Shown piece after piece: positions 5,580-9,227 of a stretch of 9,227 bases of DNA. Source of the DNA: Frankiales bacterium (GTDB taxonomy: Bacteria > Actinomycetota > Actinomycetes > JAFAQI01); contig JAFAQI010000262.1 in assembly GCA_019246495.1 (NCBI GenBank), forward strand, positions 1 to 9,227, written 5' to 3'. Positions within the stretch are counted from its first letter, which is position 1. Each line of letters starts with the position of its first letter. The notes beneath the pieces are model-generated. The model was not told the origin of the DNA, did not search any database, and was given only the letters and a program-made list of their open reading frames with translations. The translations under genes and the position numbers were made by a program.

Positions 5580-8500
5580 GTGTTCACGTCCCCTGCCCCG
5601 GCCGTGTCAGTTCCGATGCGTCGGTCGCTTTTTCGATTGGCATCGGCCCTCCTCGTCATCCTGAGCACGCTCGTCGGGGTCGCGTCAGTCACAGCCCCCG
5701 CATCGGCCGCCACCGCGTGCAACTCGGTCACCAACGGGCCGAGCCGGGTCGGCAACGCCGGCGGCCTCGTGCACCCGCTGCGTACCGGGTCGTCGACGTG
5801 CGGCAACACCGCGCGCGGCGCGGACCTGCCCACCGGCGCGGCGGGTCCGTACGGTGGCAATCCGCCGCTGATCAACCACGGCGGTCCGGTGATGAGCACG
5901 CCTACGGTCGGCGACCAGGTGATCGTGACCCCGATCTACTGGGTGCCCAGCGGCTACAGCTTCACCGCGAGCTATCAGAACGTCATCAACACCTATCTGT
6001 CGGACCTCGCGACCGACAGCAGCCACACGACGAACGTCTTCGCGAGCATGTACCAGTACTCCGGCAGCAACGGTGCGATCAGCTACCGGATGACTCGAGG
6101 CACTCCGATCACCGACACGAGCGCCTATCCGGCAGCGGGGTGCACGACGGACACGCAGACCGGCGTGTACGGCGACAACAGCGGCTATTCAACCTGTCTC
6201 GACCAGGCCCAGATCGCGACCGAGGTCAACAACATCATCAACGCCAATGGGCTCACCCGCGACCTCGGGCATCTCTATCCGATCTTCCTGCCGAAGGGCG
6301 TCGAGACCTGCTTCGCCGCCGGCTACCCGTCCAACCAAGGGTGCAGCATCAACGCGAACCCCAACCAGAACTCGTCGGCGTTCTGCGCCTACCACAGCTA
6401 TTTCACCGTTGGCGCCCAGGTCGGCGTCTACGCCAACATGCCGTTTCCCGTGTATAACTCCTCGACTGGGTACTCCTGCACGGCGGAGTCGCTCGGCGGC
6501 ACGCACACGATCCAGCAGCCGAACAGCGACCCGGATGCCGACGTCGAGACCAGCCCGCTCAGCCACGAGATGGCCGAGGCGATCACCGACCCACAGCTGA
6601 ATGCCTGGTACGACGCAAGCGGCAACGAGAACGGCGACGACTGCGCCTACATCTACGGAGGACTGTCCGGGTCGAACGGCGGCTTCTACAACCAGACGGT
6701 CAACGGGCATCACTACCTGACGCAGGAAGAGTTCAGCAACGCCGACTACGTGCCGGCGACCAGTGGCTGCATCCAGAGCATCCAGCCGGTCGTCCCGACG
6801 GTGACATCGCTGTCCAGCGCTTCCGGGCCGACGGCCGGAGGCGGCTCGATCACCATCAACGGCACCGGCTTCCCGGGCGCGACCGCCGTACATTTCGGCT
6901 CGGCTACCGCCACGTTCACGATCGTGGATGCCTCGAAGATCACGGCGACCGTGCCGGCGGGCAGCCTCGGCACGACTGACGTCACCGTGACCACGGGCGC
7001 AGGCACCAGCTCGACCGGGGCAAGCGACCACTACACCTACGCCGACCAGCCAACCGTCACCAACGTCAGCCCCAGCTCCGGCGCCCAGGCTGGTGGCACA
7101 TCGGTGACGATCACCGGAACCAACTTCCTGTCCGGCGCGACGGTGAGCTTCGGCGCCAACGCCGGGACGGGCGTCACGGTCAACTCCGCGACCTCGATCA
7201 CTGCCACCTCACCAGCTGGCACGGGCACGGTGGACGTGCGCGTCACCACGGTCGGCGGGACCAGTGCGACCGGTGCCGCGGACCACTTCACCTACTCGGC
7301 CGGACCCAGCGTGAGCAGCGTCAGTCCCAGCGCTGGTCCGACCGCCGGCGGCACCGTCGTCACGATCACCGGCACCAACTTCGTCAACGGCGCGACCGTG
7401 AGCTTCGGCGGCTCGGCCGGCACAGGCGTCATCGTGAACTCCGCGACGTCGATCACCGCCACGTCGCCCGCAGGCAGCGGCACGGTGCATGTCACCGTGA
7501 CGACCCCGGGCGGCACGAGCGCGACGAGCGGCGCCGACCAGTTCACCTACGACGGTGTTCCGTCAGTGACCGGGGTGTCGCCGAGCGCGGGTCCGACCGC
7601 CGGCGGCACGGTCGTCACGATCACCGGCAGCAACTTCGTCAACGGCGCGACCGTGAGCTTCGGCGGCTCGGCCGGCACAGGCGTCATCGTGAACTCGGGG
7701 ACGTCCATCACCGCTACGTCGCCGGCCGGCAGTGGCACGGTTGATGTCACCGTGACGACGCCGGGGGGAACGAGCGCAACCAGCAACGGCGACCAGTTCA
7801 CCTACGACGCACAGCCCGCCGTCTCGGGCGTCTCCCCGAACGCAGGACCCACCGCAGGTGGCACGGTGGTCACGATCACCGGCAGCAACTTCACAGCGGA
7901 CGCCACAGTGAAGTTCGGCGGCACGTTGTCCGGGTCGGTGGCGTTTAACTCCAGCACTCAGCTGACCGCAACCGCGCCGGCCGGCAGCGGCACCGTTCAT
8001 GTCACGGTCAGCAACCCCGGCGGAACCAGCGGCACGAGCAGCGCCGACCAGTTCACCTACAACGGCGTCCCCACGGTCACCGGGGTCTCGCCGAGCGCGG
8101 GCCCGACCGCCGGCGGCACGGTGGTCACGATCACCGGGACCAACTTCGTCAACGGCGCAACCGTCAGCTTCGGCGGCTCGCCCGGCACAAGCGTCATCGT
8201 CAACTCCGCGACGTGCCTCTCCGCGCCGTCCCCCGCCGGCAGCGGCACGGTGCATGTCACCGTGACGACCCCGGGCGGCACCAGCGCGACCAGCGGCGCC
8301 GACCAGTTCACCTACGACGCACTGCCGACTGTCACCGGCGTCTCGCCGAACGCGGGCCCGACCGCTGGCGGCACGGTGGTCACGATCACCGGCACCAACT
8401 TCCTCAACGGGGCAACCGTCAGCTTCGGCGGCTCGCCCGGCACGAGCGTCACGGTGAACTCGGGCACATCGATCACGGCCACGTCACCCGCGGGGAGCGG

Positions 8501-9227
8501 GACGGTGCATGTCACCGTGACGACCCCGGGCGGCACCAGCGCGACCAGCGGCGCCGACCAGTTCACTTACGACGTGCTCCCGACCGTCACCGGGGTCTCG
8601 CCGAGTGCCGGTCCGACCGCGGGTGGCACCCCCGTCACCATCACCGGCACCGGGTTCGTCAACGGCGCAACCGTCAGCTTCGGCGGCTCCGCCGCGACCG
8701 GCGTCACGGTCAACTCGGCGACATCGATCAGCGCCACATCACCCGCAGGCAGCGGCACCGTCCACGTCCGGGTTACCACGCCTGGCGGAACCAGCGCCAC
8801 GAGCGGTTCCGATCAGTTCACCTATGACGGCGTCCCATCGGTCACCGGAGTCTCGCCGAGCGCGGGCCCGACCGCGGGCGGCACGGTCGTCACGATCACC
8901 GGCAGCAACTTCGTCAACGGCGCGACCGTCAGCTTCGGCGGCTCGGCCGGAACGAGTGTCACGGTCAACTCAGGAACGTCCATCACTGCGACCTCCCCGT
9001 CGGGCACCGGAACGGTGCACGTGACCGTCAGCAGTCCTGGTGGGACGAGTACGACGAGCAGCTCTGACCAGTTCACGTATGACGCGTTGCCTGTTGTCAC
9101 GGGCATCTCGCCGAGCGCCGGACCGACCGCAGGCGGCACAGTCGTCACGATCACCGGCAGCAACTTCACGGCGGACGCGACGGTGAAGTTCGGCTCCGTC
9201 ACCTCCGGATCGGTGGCGTTCAACTCG
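5580..9227 (+). CDS. Very large secreted protein: putative metallopeptidase-like head plus IPT/TIG repeats (3' partial)
   Basis: The frame is open from GTG 5580 to the last base: 1,216 codons with no stop, so the C-terminus lies outside the window. The signal peptide is ~1-43 (MRRSLFRL basic region from residue 13, hydrophobic 21-40, ASA-A cleavage). ATG 5616 is a possible alternative start. The head, ~45-400, is Cys-rich (C47, C74, C188, C206, C244, C255, C269, C300, C355, C397), suggesting disulfides and extracellular action. Its landmarks are NHGGPVMSTP, TPIYW, HLYPIFLPKGVETCF, FCAYHSYF, SHEMAEAITDPQLNAWYD (H329, E330, E333, D337) and GNENGDDC (349-355). I recognise this as an uncharacterised bacterial secreted family with faint likeness to the plant EXORDIUM domain, which carries HELAE...NAWY. 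From residue 406 run nine full and one partial IPT/TIG immunoglobulin-like domains of 85 residues. The likely role is a cell-surface or extracellular binding or hydrolytic protein. Family call firm, catalysis unproven. Confidence 0.92.
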   Translation, partial: MFTSPAPAVSVPMRRSLFRLASALLVILSTLVGVASVTAPASAATACNSVTNGPSRVGNAGGLVHPLRTGSSTCGNTARGADLPTGAAGPYGGNPPLINHGGPVMSTPTVGDQVIVTPIYWVPSGYSFTASYQNVINTYLSDLATDSSHTTNVFASMYQYSGSNGAISYRMTRGTPITDTSAYPAAGCTTDTQTGVYGDNSGYSTCLDQAQIATEVNNIINANGLTRDLGHLYPIFLPKGVETCFAAGYPSNQGCSINANPNQNSSAFCAYHSYFTVGAQVGVYANMPFPVYNSSTGYSCTAESLGGTHTIQQPNSDPDADVETSPLSHEMAEAITDPQLNAWYDASGNENGDDCAYIYGGLSGSNGGFYNQTVNGHHYLTQEEFSNADYVPATSGCIQSIQPVVPTVTSLSSASGPTAGGGSITINGTGFPGATAVHFGSATATFTIVDASKITATVPAGSLGTTDVTVTTGAGTSSTGASDHYTYADQPTVTNVSPSSGAQAGGTSVTITGTNFLSGATVSFGANAGTGVTVNSATSITATSPAGTGTVDVRVTTVGGTSATGAADHFTYSAGPSVSSVSPSAGPTAGGTVVTITGTNFVNGATVSFGGSAGTGVIVNSATSITATSPAGSGTVHVTVTTPGGTSATSGADQFTYDGVPSVTGVSPSAGPTAGGTVVTITGSNFVNGATVSFGGSAGTGVIVNSGTSITATSPAGSGTVDVTVTTPGGTSATSNGDQFTYDAQPAVSGVSPNAGPTAGGTVVTITGSNFTADATVKFGGTLSGSVAFNSSTQLTATAPAGSGTVHVTVSNPGGTSGTSSADQFTYNGVPTVTGVSPSAGPTAGGTVVTITGTNFVNGATVSFGGSPGTSVIVNSATCLSAPSPAGSGTVHVTVTTPGGTSATSGADQFTYDALPTVTGVSPNAGPTAGGTVVTITGTNFLNGATVSFGGSPGTSVTVNSGTSITATSPAGSGTVHVTVTTPGGTSATSGADQFTYDVLPTVTGVSPSAGPTAGGTPVTITGTGFVNGATVSFGGSAATGVTVNSATSISATSPAGSGTVHVRVTTPGGTSATSGSDQFTYDGVPSVTGVSPSAGPTAGGTVVTITGSNFVNGATVSFGGSAGTSVTVNSGTSITATSPSGTGTVHVTVSSPGGTSTTSSSDQFTYDALPVVTGISPSAGPTAGGTVVTITGSNFTADATVKFGSVTSGSVAFNS
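6795..9227 (+). repeat. Tandem 255-bp repeats encoding IPT/TIG domains (9 complete + 1 partial)
   Basis: Unit starts, set at the conserved Pro codon opening each domain (absent in none), are 6795, 7050, 7305, 7560, 7815, 8070, 8325, 8580, 8835 and 9090. Every step is exactly 255 bp (85 codons). The consensus runs P-x-V-x-x-V-SPSAGPTAGG, VTITGTNFVNGATVSFGG, VNSATSITATSPAG, GTVHVTVTTPGGTSATS, DQFTYD. Unit 1 is the most diverged and units 3, 6 and 7 the most alike, with long stretches of identical DNA. The array continues past the window end, 138 bp into unit 10. Close DNA identity implies recent duplication or gene conversion, and copy number may vary between strains (inference). Confidence 0.93.
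7560..9227 (+). repeat. Higher-order repeat: units 4-5 re-appear as units 9-10 (period 1,275 bp)
   Basis: Units 5 (7815) and 10 (9090) share a subtype seen in no other unit: NFTADATVKFG and SGSVAFNS in place of NFVNGATVSFG and VNSATS. The units just before them, 4 (7560) and 9 (8835), share GVPSVTGVSPSAG, GSNFVNG and VNSGTSIT. GSNF occurs only in units 4, 5, 9 and 10. This fits duplication of a block of about five units. Confidence 0.6.

Noticed and set aside
7037..9223. A series of 84-residue - strand open frames repeating every 255 bp
   Set aside because: Their regular spacing simply mirrors the IPT repeats on the + strand. They have no ribosome-binding sites, and the + strand frame is continuous with a signal peptide and known domains.
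6795..9227. CRISPR-like periodic repeat
   Set aside because: The 255-bp period, in-frame coding throughout, absence of short identical repeats with unique spacers, and clear IPT/TIG protein pattern exclude a CRISPR array.

Overview
The window is GC-rich with GTG as well as ATG starts, strong codon-position GC bias, leaderless-type promoters (TAnnnT about 6 nt before the start codon) and an LAxTG-type cell-wall sorting motif. Together these point to a high-GC actinobacterium. The genus cannot be told from the sequence. All six supported genes lie on the + strand. Three encode exported proteins, two form a regulator/effector pair, and one is an unrecognised small protein.

Layout: (1) 2-2032, an exported multicopper oxidase with an extra N-terminal type-1 copper cupredoxin domain; its N-terminus probably starts before the window. 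(2) 2091-4028, a secreted M28-family zinc peptidase with a PKD domain, a Gly/Ser linker and a C-terminal LAPTG-hydrophobic-Arg tail, preceded by a Shine-Dalgarno that is separated from the ATG by a perfect hairpin. (3) 4036-4464, a 142-residue protein I do not recognise. (4) 4524-4937, a stand-alone AraC-type DNA-binding protein. (5) 4991-5389, a VOC (glyoxalase/bleomycin-resistance fold) protein; genes 4 and 5 look like a functional pair and have near-identical leaderless-promoter spacing. (6) 5390-5579, a 190-nt intergenic region rich in inverted repeats. (7) 5580 to the window end, a very large secreted protein cut off by the window: signal peptide, a Cys-rich putative metallopeptidase-like head with a SHEMAEAITDP motif, then at least nine complete and one partial IPT/TIG immunoglobulin-like repeats, each exactly 85 codons (255 bp).

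The common theme is the cell surface: a periplasmic or extracellular copper oxidase, a possibly wall-anchored peptidase and a giant repeat protein. Nothing in the sequence ties them into one pathway. I do not see a CRISPR array, RNA gene, insertion sequence, phage or defence system, and I do not claim a new system. The items most worth a second look are the exact-length IPT repeat array with a five-unit higher-order pattern, the structured leader upstream of it, the hairpin-bridged Shine-Dalgarno, and the departures from family consensus in the oxidase and peptidase.
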